Shown: one piece after another, positions 33,884 through 46,496 of the stretch
How the letters are laid out: each line of letters starts with the position of its first letter
Numbering within the stretch: position 1 is the stretch's first letter
DNA from: CAILQE01 sp036745415
Lineage (GTDB): Bacteria; Patescibacteriota; Saccharimonadia; Saccharimonadales; UBA4665
DNA: 64,000 bases
Assembly: GCA_036745415.1 (NCBI GenBank)
Contig: DAIOGF010000001.1
Location: forward strand, 1 to 64,000
Reading direction: 5' to 3'
Translations under genes and position numbers: made by a program
The notes under the pieces: model-generated
Database searches by the model: none
What the model saw: only the letters and a program-made list of their open reading frames with translations
Told to the model about the DNA's origin: nothing

Positions 33884-35203
33884 TTAGTTTCTACTGAATT
33901 TCTTTTTTACTATTAGGATTGATTCAGCGATTAGAGCTGCACCGATTAGTCCTTCAGCGGCTGGAGTAGTTAACACACCGAATCCTGTGTCTGGAGTACT
34001 ACCACTTGGAACACCAACACCTCCAGTAGCTCCAGTTAAACTAGGGCCATAATTACCGTTAGCTGTTAAGGAATTATTAGTTGTTGCACTTAAGTGAAGA
34101 TATCCAATTCTGTTATCCAACTTATAGCTTCCTGTTAAACTTGAACCTGAAATTGTTACACCATAAGTGGAACTGCCATTACCTACAAAGAAAGAAGTAT
34201 TGGCAGTAAGGGTTACATTGCCTGTGAAAGTAATATTGTGCGGTGTAGTAGTCTGATTTGCAGTAGGTCCACATGTAGTTGCAGTCTTAGGCGCACCATT
34301 AATACTAATTTCACATAAAGTTGGTCCATTACCACCCATAGTAACTGGTTCGGCAATAGTTAGATCTGTTGTTCCTGTGTAAATAATCATACCGTCACCA
34401 CTTATAGCTAAGCTTGTTGCGCCCTGGAAGTAGTCCCCAGCCTCCACTATTGGACTGGATGCAATAACAGCACCAGCGAAAGTGGTGTTGTGTTTTAATG
34501 TAAACACACCTCCTGTACTACTGGTAGCCATATTAACTGTTATATTACCCGTGCCACCAATTTCAGCATCATTCTGAATATTACCAGCGCCATTAAACAC
34601 AAGATTAAAACCTGCTGCGTCGATAGAATATCCAGCAGCAGAACCATCTACAGAATTAAATTCAATTGTATTTCCATCATCGGCAGTTACTGTAGAGTTG
34701 CTTGTAAAAACTACCGGGTCATTAAATAGAATAGTTGGAGCTGTATTTGTACTAGTCATGCTAGATTGCATTGTTCCATGAACAATAAAAGTTGATGCAT
34801 TTGAAGTAGAGAATTTAAAACCTTCAGCTCCTGTAGCGGTTGAAAGAACATCACCCTTGAATAATACAGATCCGAAAGCTACGCTTCCTATATTGTTATT
34901 GATGTCAGTAGCGAGGGTGTTTCCAGATGATGGCGTAAGTCCTGCATCAAACACAACGGAGTCGCCGTTGGTAGGCACATTAGAACTAGTAGTACTGCAG
35001 TCATTTGCTGTAGACCAGTTAGCTGCTGTATTCATCTTTGGACCATTTGCTGTTGTGCTATCACCACACCAATAATATGTATAATATGTAGCTGTTGTAG
35101 CGTGAGAAACACCACTAAAACCCAGTGAGAGTATTGGGGACAACATTAATATAGATAACGAAATAGTTTTCTTAGAAAAAATAAATATGTTTTTAATTTT
35201 CAT
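33884..35203 (-). CDS. Secreted beta-rich surface protein with P-D-T-G sorting signal
   Basis: At 439 residues it has a signal peptide (SILMLSPILSLGFSGVSHA) and a Thr/Ser/Gly/Asn-rich domain with regular short hydrophobic strands. That composition suits a right-handed beta-helix, as in autotransporter-like repeat proteins. The C-terminus is S-T-P-D-T-G-F-G, then a hydrophobic stretch (AAEGLIGAALIAESILIV) and K-K-K-F-S-R-N: a complete cell-wall sorting signal. The sortase gene follows after 7 nt. Likely a wall-linked adhesin or coat protein; function not shown. Confidence 0.82.
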   Translation of the reverse strand: MKIKNIFIFSKKTISLSILMLSPILSLGFSGVSHATTATYYTYYWCGDSTTANGPKMNTAANWSTANDCSTTSSNVPTNGDSVVFDAGLTPSSGNTLATDINNNIGSVAFGSVLFKGDVLSTATGAEGFKFSTSNASTFIVHGTMQSSMTSTNTAPTILFNDPVVFTSNSTVTADDGNTIEFNSVDGSAAGYSIDAAGFNLVFNGAGNIQNDAEIGGTGNITVNMATSSTGGVFTLKHNTTFAGAVIASSPIVEAGDYFQGATSLAISGDGMIIYTGTTDLTIAEPVTMGGNGPTLCEISINGAPKTATTCGPTANQTTTPHNITFTGNVTLTANTSFFVGNGSSTYGVTISGSSLTGSYKLDNRIGYLHLSATTNNSLTANGNYGPSLTGATGGVGVPSGSTPDTGFGVLTTPAAEGLIGAALIAESILIVKKKFSRN

Positions 35204-35300
35204 TTTTAGACTTTTTTATTTTTTTTATATTTTTAGAATATACCCCCATAATACTCGAATTAAAGCATAAGTGTCAATAATTTATGTTAAGATTTAATGT

Positions 35301-35993
35301 ATGAATAAAGAAGAAAAAAAGTCCCTTATATATTGGTCAATAATATTATTTGTTTTGGTAGCTATCTTATACATATCCACTAAACATATTCAACCAACAC
35401 AATTAATAAAATCCGGAGGAGTCTGGACTTTAATGGGTGTTCTATTTGCAGAAACAGGATTACTAGTTGGATTCTTCCTTCCTGGAGATACTTTAATATT
35501 TGCGGCAGGTTTTATAGCTAGTACTAACGGTAAGACTCTAAATGTAGTTTGGGCAGTTTTAGCAATGTTGGCAGGTGCAATACTAGGAAACACAGCAGGC
35601 TATGAGATCGGTAAAAGAGGCCTACATAAAGTTCTAGTTAATTCTAAATCTGTGTTATTTAGACCAGAATACCTTGAAGAGGCACAAAAATTTTACGATA
35701 AAAATGGCGGCAAGGCCGTACTGCTTGCTAGATTCATTCCACTACTTAGAACTTTTGCCCCACTAATTGCAGGTGCGGCTGAAATGGATCGTAAAAAATT
35801 TGCTAAATATAACTTAATTTCTGCAGTGCTTTGGGTGGGAGTTGCTACATCTGTTGGATGGTGGGCAGGAAGAGTATTAGGTAAGTTCTTCGATGTGGAT
35901 AAATACTTAATTCCCGGAATTATTATCGCAACAATACTAAGCTTTGCTAGTAGCTTTGTGCATTTATATAGAAGTTCAAAGAAGAAAAAATAG
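35301..35993 (+). CDS. DedA-family membrane protein
   Basis: The 230-residue protein has five to six helices and the SNARE-associated/DedA motifs: E-T-G-L-L-V-G-F-F-L-P-G-D-T-L, the amphipathic R-F-I-P-L-L-R-T-F-A-P and G-A-A-E-M. Family members are lipid scramblases or flippases, for example for undecaprenyl phosphate or PE, and depend on the proton gradient. The leader is short: TATGTT lies at 35283-35288, 12 nt before the ATG. Confidence 0.92.
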   Translation: MNKEEKKSLIYWSIILFVLVAILYISTKHIQPTQLIKSGGVWTLMGVLFAETGLLVGFFLPGDTLIFAAGFIASTNGKTLNVVWAVLAMLAGAILGNTAGYEIGKRGLHKVLVNSKSVLFRPEYLEEAQKFYDKNGGKAVLLARFIPLLRTFAPLIAGAAEMDRKKFAKYNLISAVLWVGVATSVGWWAGRVLGKFFDVDKYLIPGIIIATILSFASSFVHLYRSSKKKK

Positions 35994-35995
35994 AT

Positions 35996-36238
35996 CTATT
36001 TGAAAGGATTTAACTTGGAGAAGAATCCTTTTTTCTTTTCTGGTTGAGCTGGAGCTTGTGGTGCTGGAGTATCCATTGGAGCAGGATTGCTAATAGGATC
36101 GCTAGGCATAGTCGGTTGAGCTGGAGCTTGTGGTGCTGGAGTATTCATAGGATCGCTAGGCGTAGGAGTTTGTGCTGGAGTATTCATAGGACCACTAGTT
36201 TGTGGAGTTTGATTATTCATGTCATCTTGAGGGTTCAT
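35996..36238 (-). CDS. Pro/Gln/Ala-rich 80-residue protein
   Basis: A low-complexity protein built of near-repeats of M-N/D-T-P-A-P-Q-A-P-A-Q-P. It ends in a basic amphipathic segment K-K-K-G-F-F-S-K-L-N-P-F-K that could bind membrane or a partner. At DNA level the stretch at 36048-36073 recurs at 36117-36142, a recent internal duplication. No signal peptide. It converges on the DedA gene with 2 bp between stops. Function unknown. Confidence 0.6.
   Translation of the reverse strand: MNPQDDMNNQTPQTSGPMNTPAQTPTPSDPMNTPAPQAPAQPTMPSDPISNPAPMDTPAPQAPAQPEKKKGFFSKLNPFK
36048..36142. repeat. Two near-identical direct repeats in the Pro-rich gene
   Basis: A unit of about 28 bp starting GAGCTGGAGCTTGTGGTGCT occurs twice, about 69 bp apart. 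It encodes the repeated A-P-Q-A-P-A-Q-P segment. Confidence 0.75.
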
Positions 36239-36311
36239 ATTTTTATTCCTTTTTATTTTTAATATACTAATGATTAATTTAGCACTAGTTTTATTAATTG
36301 TAAAATACGCC

Positions 36312-39122
36312 TTAGAGCACTTCTCTTAAATACTTAGCTGTGTAACTGTCTTTATTTTTAGCCACTTCTTCTGGAGTTCCTTCAGCAACTACCATACCTC
36401 CACCGTTACCGCCCTCAGGTCCAATATCTATAAGGTGATCAGCATTCTTAATTACATCTAGGTTATGTTCAATAATTATCATAGAGTTACCTGAATTAAC
36501 TAGAGTATGTAGAACTTTTAGTAATTTGTTTACATCCTCAATGTGTAGACCAGTTGTAGGTTCATCAAGAATATACAAAGTTCTACCAGTAGCTCGTCTG
36601 GAAAGTTCTGTGGCGAGTTTAATTCTTTGAGCTTCACCTCCAGAAAGTGTAGTTGCAGATTGACCTAGGGTAATATATCCAAGTCCAACCTCGACTAGTG
36701 TTTCTAGTTTTTTAGCTATTGATGGTAAGTTTTTAAAGAAGTCTAATGCCTGTTCAGTAGTCATAGATAATACTTCGGATATGTCTTTACCTTTATAGTG
36801 AATTTCTAGAGCTTCACGGTTATATCTTCTACCCTTACATTCTTCACAAGGGACATACACATCTGGTAGGAAGTGCATTTCAATTTTTATTATTCCATCA
36901 CCCTTACATGTTTCACATCTTCCACCCTTAACGTTAAAACTAAATCTACCGGCACTATATCCTCTTAATTTTGCTTCAGGAAGTGAAGCATAGAGTTCTC
37001 TAATTGGAGTAAAAAGTCCGGTGTAAGTTGCTGGGTTAGATCTTGGAGTTCTACCAATTGGAGACTGGTCAATAATAATCGCTTTATCTAGGTTTTCAAT
37101 GCCTTTAATGTCATCATGTTTTCCAGGAACAGTTGAAGCTCGATGAAGTCTAGCTAGCAGTTCTTTTGCTAGGATGTCGTTAATAAGTGAAGATTTACCA
37201 GAACCCGAAACACCACTAACAACCACCATATTTCCAAGTGGAATATCTACCGTAACATTTTTAAGATTGTTTTCTTTAGCTCCAACAATTGTAATCTTCT
37301 TGCCATTTCCCGGTCGTCTTTTCTTTGGAACTTCAATAGCCTTAACTCCACTTAAATACTGAGCTGTAATACTATCCTTGACTTTAGCTACCTCCTCTGG
37401 AGTTCCTTCAGCAATAACATGACCACCATGAATACCGGCGCCCGGACCAATGTCTATTAAATGATCTGCGGTTCGAATTGTCTCTTCATCATGCTCAACT
37501 ACCAATACACAGTTTCCTAAATCTCTTAGGTGCTTTAGGGTTGCAATTAGCCTAGAGTTATCTCTTTGATGCAGTCCAATTGATGGTTCGTCTAGTACAT
37601 ATAGAACTCCCATAAGCCCTGAACCAATTTGAGTAGCTAGTCGAATTCTCTGAGCTTCTCCACCAGAAAGTGTAGTAGCACTTCTTAAAAGTGTTAGATA
37701 GTTAAGTCCTACGTCTTTTAAGAATTTAAGTCTTGAAGATATTTCTTTTAGGATTAAGTGAGCAATTTTAGCTTCTTTTTCGTTTAGCTTTAGTCCATTG
37801 AACCAATCATAGGCATCATCAATTGACATCTGACATACATCCATAATAGATTTATCTTGGAGAGTAATACTTAGAACTTCTTTTTTAAGCCTTAAGCCAT
37901 TACATGCATGACATGGTTTTTCTTGCATGAATTTTTCTATATCTTTTCTTACGAAATCACTTTCAGTTTCTCTGTGTCTTCGCTCTAATTCAGGAACCAC
38001 TCCTTCAAAAGTAGATTCATATGATCTACCCATTCCAAGGCTGATGGTATATTTCTGATCTCCAGTTCCATAAAGGAGCTGATTCATTTGCTTGTCGGTT
38101 AATTCTCCAGTTGGGACATTCAAACTAAAACCATTCGCATCAGCGACTGCTTGAAGTTTCTTGTAGTGCCATCTATCTACATTAATTCTGTTGTATGGTC
38201 TAATGGCCCCTTCGGCCACCGTAAGCCTTCCATTTGGAATAATGAGGCTAGGATCAACTTCTAGCCTAGAACCTAGTCCAGTACACACAGGACAAGCTCC
38301 GTGAGGTGAATTGAATGAGAATGTTCTTGGTTCCATTTCTGGAATAACTACTCCAGGGTGGTTTAGACATGCATAAGCCAATGAAAAACTTTCATCAGTA
38401 TTTAGATCTGGTGCATTTACAACTAGTTTACCCTCAGTAATATCTAATGCCTGTTCTATACTTTGAACAATTCTAGCGTGAGACTCTTCATTAGCTACAA
38501 GTCTATCTACAACAATTTCAATATTGTGTCTGATGTTTTTATCTAGCTCAGGGAATTCATCTAGCGCATAAACTATTCCATCCACTCTAGCTCTAACATA
38601 ACCTGCTTTTAGGTATTGTTCTGGAATATGTTCAAATGCACCTTTTTTATCTATAACAATTGGAGCTAAAATGATTAGTTTCTGATCAACATACTTAGCT
38701 TCAACAGTAGCAATAACATTTCCTGCTGTTTGTCTTTTAACTTCAGAACCATCAATAGGACAATGAGGTATTGCTATTCGAGCATAAAATAGTCTTAGGT
38801 AGTCATAAATCTCAGTAACAGTAGCGACTGTAGAGCGAGGATTTCTGGAAGTGGATTTCTGGTCAATACTTATAGCTGGCGAAAGTCCGTCAATTTGATC
38901 AACATCAGGCTTCTCCATAAGTCCTAAGAATTGTCTTGCATAAGAACTTAGTGATTCAACATATCTTCTTTGTCCTTCAGCGTAAATAGTATCGAAGGCA
39001 AGCGAAGACTTACCGGAGCCTGAAAGCCCAGTTATAACTACTAGTTTGTTTCTAGGAATAACAATATCTATGTTCTTTAAATTGTGTTCTCTAGCGCCTT
39101 TTACAATAATATCTGAACTCAT
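36312..39122 (-). CDS. uvrA: UvrABC excinuclease subunit A
   Basis: The 936-residue protein has two ABC ATPase halves, Walker A in [11 protein letters not shown] and [11 protein letters not shown]. Both carry the signature L-S-G-G-E-A-Q-R, and zinc modules are visible in C-P-V-C, C-H-A-C and C-E-T-C-K-G-D-G. It scans DNA for bulky damage with UvrB and hands over to UvrC. Full length for the family. Confidence 0.96.
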   Translation of the reverse strand: MSSDIIVKGAREHNLKNIDIVIPRNKLVVITGLSGSGKSSLAFDTIYAEGQRRYVESLSSYARQFLGLMEKPDVDQIDGLSPAISIDQKSTSRNPRSTVATVTEIYDYLRLFYARIAIPHCPIDGSEVKRQTAGNVIATVEAKYVDQKLIILAPIVIDKKGAFEHIPEQYLKAGYVRARVDGIVYALDEFPELDKNIRHNIEIVVDRLVANEESHARIVQSIEQALDITEGKLVVNAPDLNTDESFSLAYACLNHPGVVIPEMEPRTFSFNSPHGACPVCTGLGSRLEVDPSLIIPNGRLTVAEGAIRPYNRINVDRWHYKKLQAVADANGFSLNVPTGELTDKQMNQLLYGTGDQKYTISLGMGRSYESTFEGVVPELERRHRETESDFVRKDIEKFMQEKPCHACNGLRLKKEVLSITLQDKSIMDVCQMSIDDAYDWFNGLKLNEKEAKIAHLILKEISSRLKFLKDVGLNYLTLLRSATTLSGGEAQRIRLATQIGSGLMGVLYVLDEPSIGLHQRDNSRLIATLKHLRDLGNCVLVVEHDEETIRTADHLIDIGPGAGIHGGHVIAEGTPEEVAKVKDSITAQYLSGVKAIEVPKKRRPGNGKKITIVGAKENNLKNVTVDIPLGNMVVVSGVSGSGKSSLINDILAKELLARLHRASTVPGKHDDIKGIENLDKAIIIDQSPIGRTPRSNPATYTGLFTPIRELYASLPEAKLRGYSAGRFSFNVKGGRCETCKGDGIIKIEMHFLPDVYVPCEECKGRRYNREALEIHYKGKDISEVLSMTTEQALDFFKNLPSIAKKLETLVEVGLGYITLGQSATTLSGGEAQRIKLATELSRRATGRTLYILDEPTTGLHIEDVNKLLKVLHTLVNSGNSMIIIEHNLDVIKNADHLIDIGPEGGNGGGMVVAEGTPEEVAKNKDSYTAKYLREVL

Positions 39123-39410
39123 AAATCCCTTATCTTAATTAACGCTCTATTATAGCGTGTTTTTGTACTTTTTTCTAGATGATATATATCTCTACACATA
39201 ATATTTGACGACCAGTCTGCTTAGTTGTATATTTTTCTTAGATAGAAAGATAAAAAATGTTAGACTTCTTTGTTTTGGGAATAATACCAGGTACAGATAT
39301 CCAGATTGGCTCAGCAATTATGGTATTTTTTTTGTTGCTTTGTCTATTTTTATTAATTAAGCCCAGTAAGAAACAAAAAAGTATAACTATTACCCGAACA
39401 ATTCTTCCTG

Positions 39411-42099
<2,689 letters not shown>

Positions 42100-42126
42100 C
42101 TATATTCTACTACAGTTGGAGATTTT

Positions 42127-43215
42127 TTATCTGGTAATGAAGTTTTGGAAGTCAGATATTGGCACCCATCCAGTACCAACTCGGTCCCATCCAGCAAGAC
42201 CATTCATGTCTCTAATTTCAATTTGACCAGGGTGCGCAGCGTCGCTTACCGCAATAACAATGGCGACGTGACCAAGACCATAGTCTACATAAGTATTCTG
42301 AGCAATTGCTCCAACGGACGGTGTTGAAGATACATTCCATCCAGATTGATGAGCATAATATGCCCAAGTCGAAGCATTACCCCAGTTAGTAGGAACACTG
42401 ATCTGGGTAGCAACGTACCATGTACAATATCCGAAGTCATAACCATTAGATCCATAAGTAGGAACATATACAGGCGTATAAACACTTCCGTTTGGTACAA
42501 CTATAGTTTGACCTGGAACCACACCAGTAATATCGTCATTATTGAAAGAAAGAATATCGTTGGCATTTGCACTGAATTTATCCGCAATTGAAGTCGCTGT
42601 ATCCCCAGATTTAACAACATAAACTACACCATTGATTGGAGGAATAACTAATTTAGTACCGGCGCTTAAAGTTGTAGAAGATAAGTTATTAGACCAGATA
42701 ATACTATTTGATGTAACACCAAACCTACTAGCTAGACCTGCTACCGTATCCCCAGCCTGAGTTACATATGTAACTAAGTTAGCAATACTTTTAGTATTGG
42801 TATTAACAATTTGTGGCTTAATAATAATTCCACCTCTAGTTGCTGATGCCATTGCAAGTTCGGCTTTTTGAGAGTCGGCTTGGTTGCTAATCGGAACTGT
42901 TTCTGGAGAATTTGTCATTTTCGAAATTGTTAATGCAATCTGCGCACTAGATAACTGATCTAAAGGGTTGGCAACTAAAGTATTACTAACGTCGTTAGTA
43001 TTAACATTGTTTATTGAATTTTTAGAAGCTGTTGAATTTTGAAGAACGAAAGCTAGAATAAGTCCGAAAACTATTAAATTACCTCCCACTATTACATAAG
43101 CTGTAATCTTTTTCTTATATTTCTTATTATTAAGTTTTTTCTTTTGCTTTAAGATAGCCTTATCTATAACAGCATTAGGCTTTTCTAGGTTTATCTTGTC
43201 TGTGAGTTTACTTAT
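42127..43215 (-). CDS. LysM-CHAP peptidoglycan hydrolase, probable ATA start
   Basis: The first standard start in frame is GTG 43089, but that cuts into the membrane anchor. The frame stays open upstream and reads like protein (SKLTDKINLEKPNAV, later NKKYKKKITAYVIVGGN). A GGAG lies 5 nt before an ATA codon at 43213-43215, the most likely start; the product is then 362 residues. Order: basic cytoplasmic segment, one helix (IVFGLILAFVLQ), two LysM domains (Q-A-G-D-T-V-A-G-L and K-S-G-D-T-A-T-S-I) and a CHAP domain with catalytic Cys in G-Y-C-T-W-Y-V and His in G-L-G-H-V-A. It cuts peptidoglycan peptides. Confidence 0.85.
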   Translation of the reverse strand: MSKLTDKINLEKPNAVIDKAILKQKKKLNNKKYKKKITAYVIVGGNLIVFGLILAFVLQNSTASKNSINNVNTNDVSNTLVANPLDQLSSAQIALTISKMTNSPETVPISNQADSQKAELAMASATRGGIIIKPQIVNTNTKSIANLVTYVTQAGDTVAGLASRFGVTSNSIIWSNNLSSTTLSAGTKLVIPPINGVVYVVKSGDTATSIADKFSANANDILSFNNDDITGVVPGQTIVVPNGSVYTPVYVPTYGSNGYDFGYCTWYVATQISVPTNWGNASTWAYYAHQSGWNVSSTPSVGAIAQNTYVDYGLGHVAIVIAVSDAAHPGQIEIRDMNGLAGWDRVGTGWVPISDFQNFITR

Positions 43216-43318
43216 AGTTACTCCAATTGTCTTTTTTAACTATCTAACTCCAAGATTTGAGTTTAATGGTTAATGCCTTGGTTAGATTAATATATTTTAT
43301 CAAATTTGAAGATATTTT

Positions 43319-44368
43319 TTAAGGGAGAGCACATAGTTTATGGCAATACTTAGCAGTATTGGCTTGTTGGCCTGAAAGTGTAGTCGAGAAATATGTAGTA
43401 CCATCATCTCCCGTTACGAAGTATAACCAATTTGTATTAGTTGGATTCGTAGCCGCTTTCAATGAAGAACTAGTGAAACTGCTGATTGGAGTTGGAGGCA
43501 GCCCAGTATGAAGCCTAGTGTTATACGGTGAATCATAACTTACACTTGGCGAAACTCCAGCAGCTATAGCTCCATAATAGGCAGTTACATCAGATCCTAA
43601 AGTCATTCCCTGTTTTAATCTAGATAAAAATACCTGTGCAACTTGGGTCTGATCCGAATACTTACTTACTTCCTGATTTATAATTGAAGTTAAAATAAGT
43701 CCTTGGTATACGCTTAGACCTTCTTTAGCGAATGCTGATTGTACGCTAGGCGTAATTTTACTGGCAGTTTCATTTAGAGATTCAGTAATAATTGTAGAAA
43801 GTGGAGTGTTAAGACTTCTATCAAAAGAGTCCGCCCAAAGTAGACCTTCTAGAGTCTTAACATTCTTAGGAACGTACTGGAATAAAGGCAAGCTTAGATA
43901 ATTATTAACATTAAGAGCATAATCTACTTCATTTGAAGAGTATCCATAATTAATTAAATCTGTTCTTATTTGAAATATAGTTTTACCTGGAATAAAAGTA
44001 ATAAGGTTTGTTTGAACTTTTCCACTAGTTAAAATTTCTACAATTTGTTCTGTGCTTTGATTTGGTGATAATGAATAAATACCTACCTGTAATTTGTCAG
44101 ATAAATTTTTAGCATGCATATATAGCTGCATAGCCCATGATGAACGTATGATTTTTTTCTTATTTAAATCATCAGCAACCTGCTTGGCAGTTTCACCACT
44201 TTTTATGCTAAATATCTGAGTTTGAGTAGAATTACTGACCGGCTTTAAGAAACTATCATAAACAACCCTATCAGCAATAGCTGCAATCACAAATAGAACA
44301 ACTATTAATGCAGCTATAAAATATATCTTATATTTAGACTTGTTTCGCTTAATTTTGTAGTGCTTCAT
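43319..44368 (-). CDS. mltG: Endolytic transglycosylase MltG
   Basis: The start is set at ATG 44368 (MKHYKIKRNKSK), 2 nt after the ruvX stop, rather than at the ATG inside ruvX (44410). The 349-residue protein has one N-terminal helix, a LysM-like part and the YceG catalytic domain with Glu in S-I-I-N-Q-E-V-S-K. Also seen are V-F-L-S-R-L-K-Q-G-M and the closing Y-N-T-R-L-H-T-G-L-P-P-T-P-I. It cuts nascent glycan strands to end their growth. The yqgF-mltG neighbourhood is common in bacteria. Confidence 0.92.
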   Translation of the reverse strand: MKHYKIKRNKSKYKIYFIAALIVVLFVIAAIADRVVYDSFLKPVSNSTQTQIFSIKSGETAKQVADDLNKKKIIRSSWAMQLYMHAKNLSDKLQVGIYSLSPNQSTEQIVEILTSGKVQTNLITFIPGKTIFQIRTDLINYGYSSNEVDYALNVNNYLSLPLFQYVPKNVKTLEGLLWADSFDRSLNTPLSTIITESLNETASKITPSVQSAFAKEGLSVYQGLILTSIINQEVSKYSDQTQVAQVFLSRLKQGMTLGSDVTAYYGAIAAGVSPSVSYDSPYNTRLHTGLPPTPISSFTSSSLKAATNPTNTNWLYFVTGDDGTTYFSTTLSGQQANTAKYCHKLCALP

Positions 44369-44370
44369 AT

Positions 44371-44775
44371 TTAATTGGAACCCCTTAGGTAATCTTCCAA
44401 AATGTAACATGCAGCAAGTTTATCTATGTCAGATTTTTCGTAAGTTTTTTTAGTGAGCTCAAGTTCTTCATTGGCTTTAACGCTAGTAAGCGCTTCATCT
44501 TGAAATTCTAAGTTAATATTAATCTTGCTTCTTAGGCTTTCAGCGAAATCTTTGCAGTATTGTGTCTGATTAGTATCGTCACCATTAAGATTTCTCGGAA
44601 GTCCTACTACTAATAAATTTACTTTGTATTCATCAATTAGTTTTTGTAATTTATTAGTGAATTCTTTGTCATTACTAAGAGTAATCAACGGATGAGCTAA
44701 TTTAGTAAATTTAGATCCTAAAGCTAAGCCAATTCGAGTTTCACCTATATCTAAACTTAAAATATTTTCTTGCAT
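44371..44775 (-). CDS. ruvX: Putative pre-16S rRNA nuclease / Holliday junction resolvase YqgF
   Basis: This 134-residue RNase-H-fold protein has L-S-L-D-I-G-E-T-R-I-G-L-A, V-V-G-L-P-R-N-L-N-G and F-Q-D-E-A-L-T-S. The C-terminal Asp is in S-D-I-D-K-L-A-A. It processes 16S rRNA ends in E. coli. Located between mltG and the 568-residue membrane protein. Confidence 0.92.
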   Translation of the reverse strand: MQENILSLDIGETRIGLALGSKFTKLAHPLITLSNDKEFTNKLQKLIDEYKVNLLVVGLPRNLNGDDTNQTQYCKDFAESLRSKININLEFQDEALTSVKANEELELTKKTYEKSDIDKLAACYILEDYLRGSN

Positions 44776-44780
44776 TATCC

Positions 44781-46487
44781 CTAATTTCTAGTAGGCTTTT
44801 CTATTATTACAGTTATCTTTGAAGCATTTCCTGGAGCCTGAGATACATAGAATGGACTAAATTTAACTTTAACTCCAGTTATATTCTGGTCATTAGAAAT
44901 ACTAGATTGTATTACTCCACTCTTTTGGCCAATTGCCTCAGATTTAATTTTATTCACATCTATATCTGGTCCTACAATTGCAGTAGCCTGAATTGTTAGA
45001 TGCGTTAAATCCGTAACGCCATTAGAGAGTGCGAAGTTAGCACTAGATAGTCCATCGTCGAGAATACTTTGACCATTAGATTGAGATTTAACTGCATTAG
45101 CTAGAAGCGTATCTAGATCGGATTTATTCACTCCATATTCGCTATATGTAACCGTTTCAGTAACTGTAACATTATCTGCCTGAGAACCAATTGCAACACT
45201 TGGCGTAGCATTAGAGCTTGTTGCTTGGAAAGTTACATCCAGATTATATAGACCTTGTGAACTAAGCTGATTATTTAAATCCGTCTTAAATGACTGGTTA
45301 TTTTGGGTTAGATTTTTGGAAGCAGTAGTAATATCTTGCTGAGAAACAATTTTAACTACGTTATCGTCACCACCAATAGCCGATCCAGTACCAGAGAAAC
45401 TCATTCCATTATATGATCCGCTAAAAGTAGCATTAGAAACATTGTATGAACTACCTCCACTTTGTGCGGTTAATCCAGTTGAATTAGATGTAAATGTTAG
45501 ACAGCCAGTGCCAGAATTATAGCTACTAAAGGTCCAAGACATGGTTTCGTTAGTTATATATGTATAACTACCTTGTTTTACTCCCCATCCTACTGGGATA
45601 CTGTCTGGTGTTTTAGTGGTAGAACAATTAGCTATTTTGAAGACTACTCCGCTTGAAGTTTTAGCCTTAGGACCTAGGTTCGCACTACCAGTAGTAGCTA
45701 TGGTTGAAGTTAGGCTTTTTGTACCATTCACCAATTTAGCTGGTAGAATTTTTTTCGACGCATCAAGAGTTGAAGTTGTAGTACTTAATGAGAAGTTTAT
45801 ATTTGAATTAATATTCTGAGCATTTGTAGAAATAGTAATGGTTGCAGTTGGAAGAACATTAAGTAAGTACCATCCTGCAATAATTATTACAGTAAGAGAT
45901 ATTACTGCAATAAATCCAAATTTTTTAAATCTATCAAAACTAGGAACTTTGAGGCTGTGTTTCCTTTTCTTTAGTTCTCGCTTTTCTTTTCTAGAAGTTT
46001 TATTTGATGATTCTTTTTCATCATCAATATCTATATCTCCTAGTTGCTTATCTATTTCGGACAAACCTCTAGATTCTTCATCAAGGTCGCCAATTGGACG
46101 CTTTAAGGTAGCTCTTTGTTTTAGACCAGAAAAGTCTCTTTTTGACGTAGATTCAATTTGAATCGGCTCATCTTCATCAACATCGTTATTTGTTCGTATA
46201 TTCATAGGTGGAGCTGGAACTTCTGGATTTGAAGATAAGGTTTTAGAAACCAATACTCCAGTCGATCCTGCAAGCGGAAGTAGGCTAGTTTCAGTTGTTA
46301 CTAGAACCACTCTTTTATCTGCAGCCTCAGATTTTCTTTTAAGAAGCTTCATGTTTACTACGCTTTGAAATACTGTAGCTCTTTTAGGTAGAACTAAATA
46401 GACATTTCTGGATTTAGAAGAATGCACCTTCTCAATTACCGAGGTTATTTCATCATCAACGTCTATATATATAATGTCTTTATCCAT
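44781..46487 (-). CDS. Bitopic protein with large external beta domain
   Basis: The 568-residue protein has an N-terminal cytoplasmic alpha/beta domain of about 90 residues (IIYIDVDDEITSVIEKV; VYLVLPKRATVFQSV), an acidic/basic linker, one helix (about 193-215) and an external Ser/Thr/Asn-rich region. A central insert has paired Cys (I-A-N-C-S-T-T, G-T-G-C-L-T-F). It ends with a domain like those called baseplate-J-like in CPR genomes; I am not sure of that name. It lies 9 nt from the FtsA-like gene and may link a cytoplasmic ATPase-like ring to the envelope. Confidence 0.68.
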   Translation of the reverse strand: MDKDIIYIDVDDEITSVIEKVHSSKSRNVYLVLPKRATVFQSVVNMKLLKRKSEAADKRVVLVTTETSLLPLAGSTGVLVSKTLSSNPEVPAPPMNIRTNNDVDEDEPIQIESTSKRDFSGLKQRATLKRPIGDLDEESRGLSEIDKQLGDIDIDDEKESSNKTSRKEKRELKKRKHSLKVPSFDRFKKFGFIAVISLTVIIIAGWYLLNVLPTATITISTNAQNINSNINFSLSTTTSTLDASKKILPAKLVNGTKSLTSTIATTGSANLGPKAKTSSGVVFKIANCSTTKTPDSIPVGWGVKQGSYTYITNETMSWTFSSYNSGTGCLTFTSNSTGLTAQSGGSSYNVSNATFSGSYNGMSFSGTGSAIGGDDNVVKIVSQQDITTASKNLTQNNQSFKTDLNNQLSSQGLYNLDVTFQATSSNATPSVAIGSQADNVTVTETVTYSEYGVNKSDLDTLLANAVKSQSNGQSILDDGLSSANFALSNGVTDLTHLTIQATAIVGPDIDVNKIKSEAIGQKSGVIQSSISNDQNITGVKVKFSPFYVSQAPGNASKITVIIEKPTRN

Positions 46488-46496
46488 ATAATCCTT

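Noticed and set aside
44369..44410. Longer MltG start at 44410
   Set aside because: It would overlap ruvX by 40 bp; the ATG at 44368 directly after the ruvX stop gives a normal basic N-terminus.
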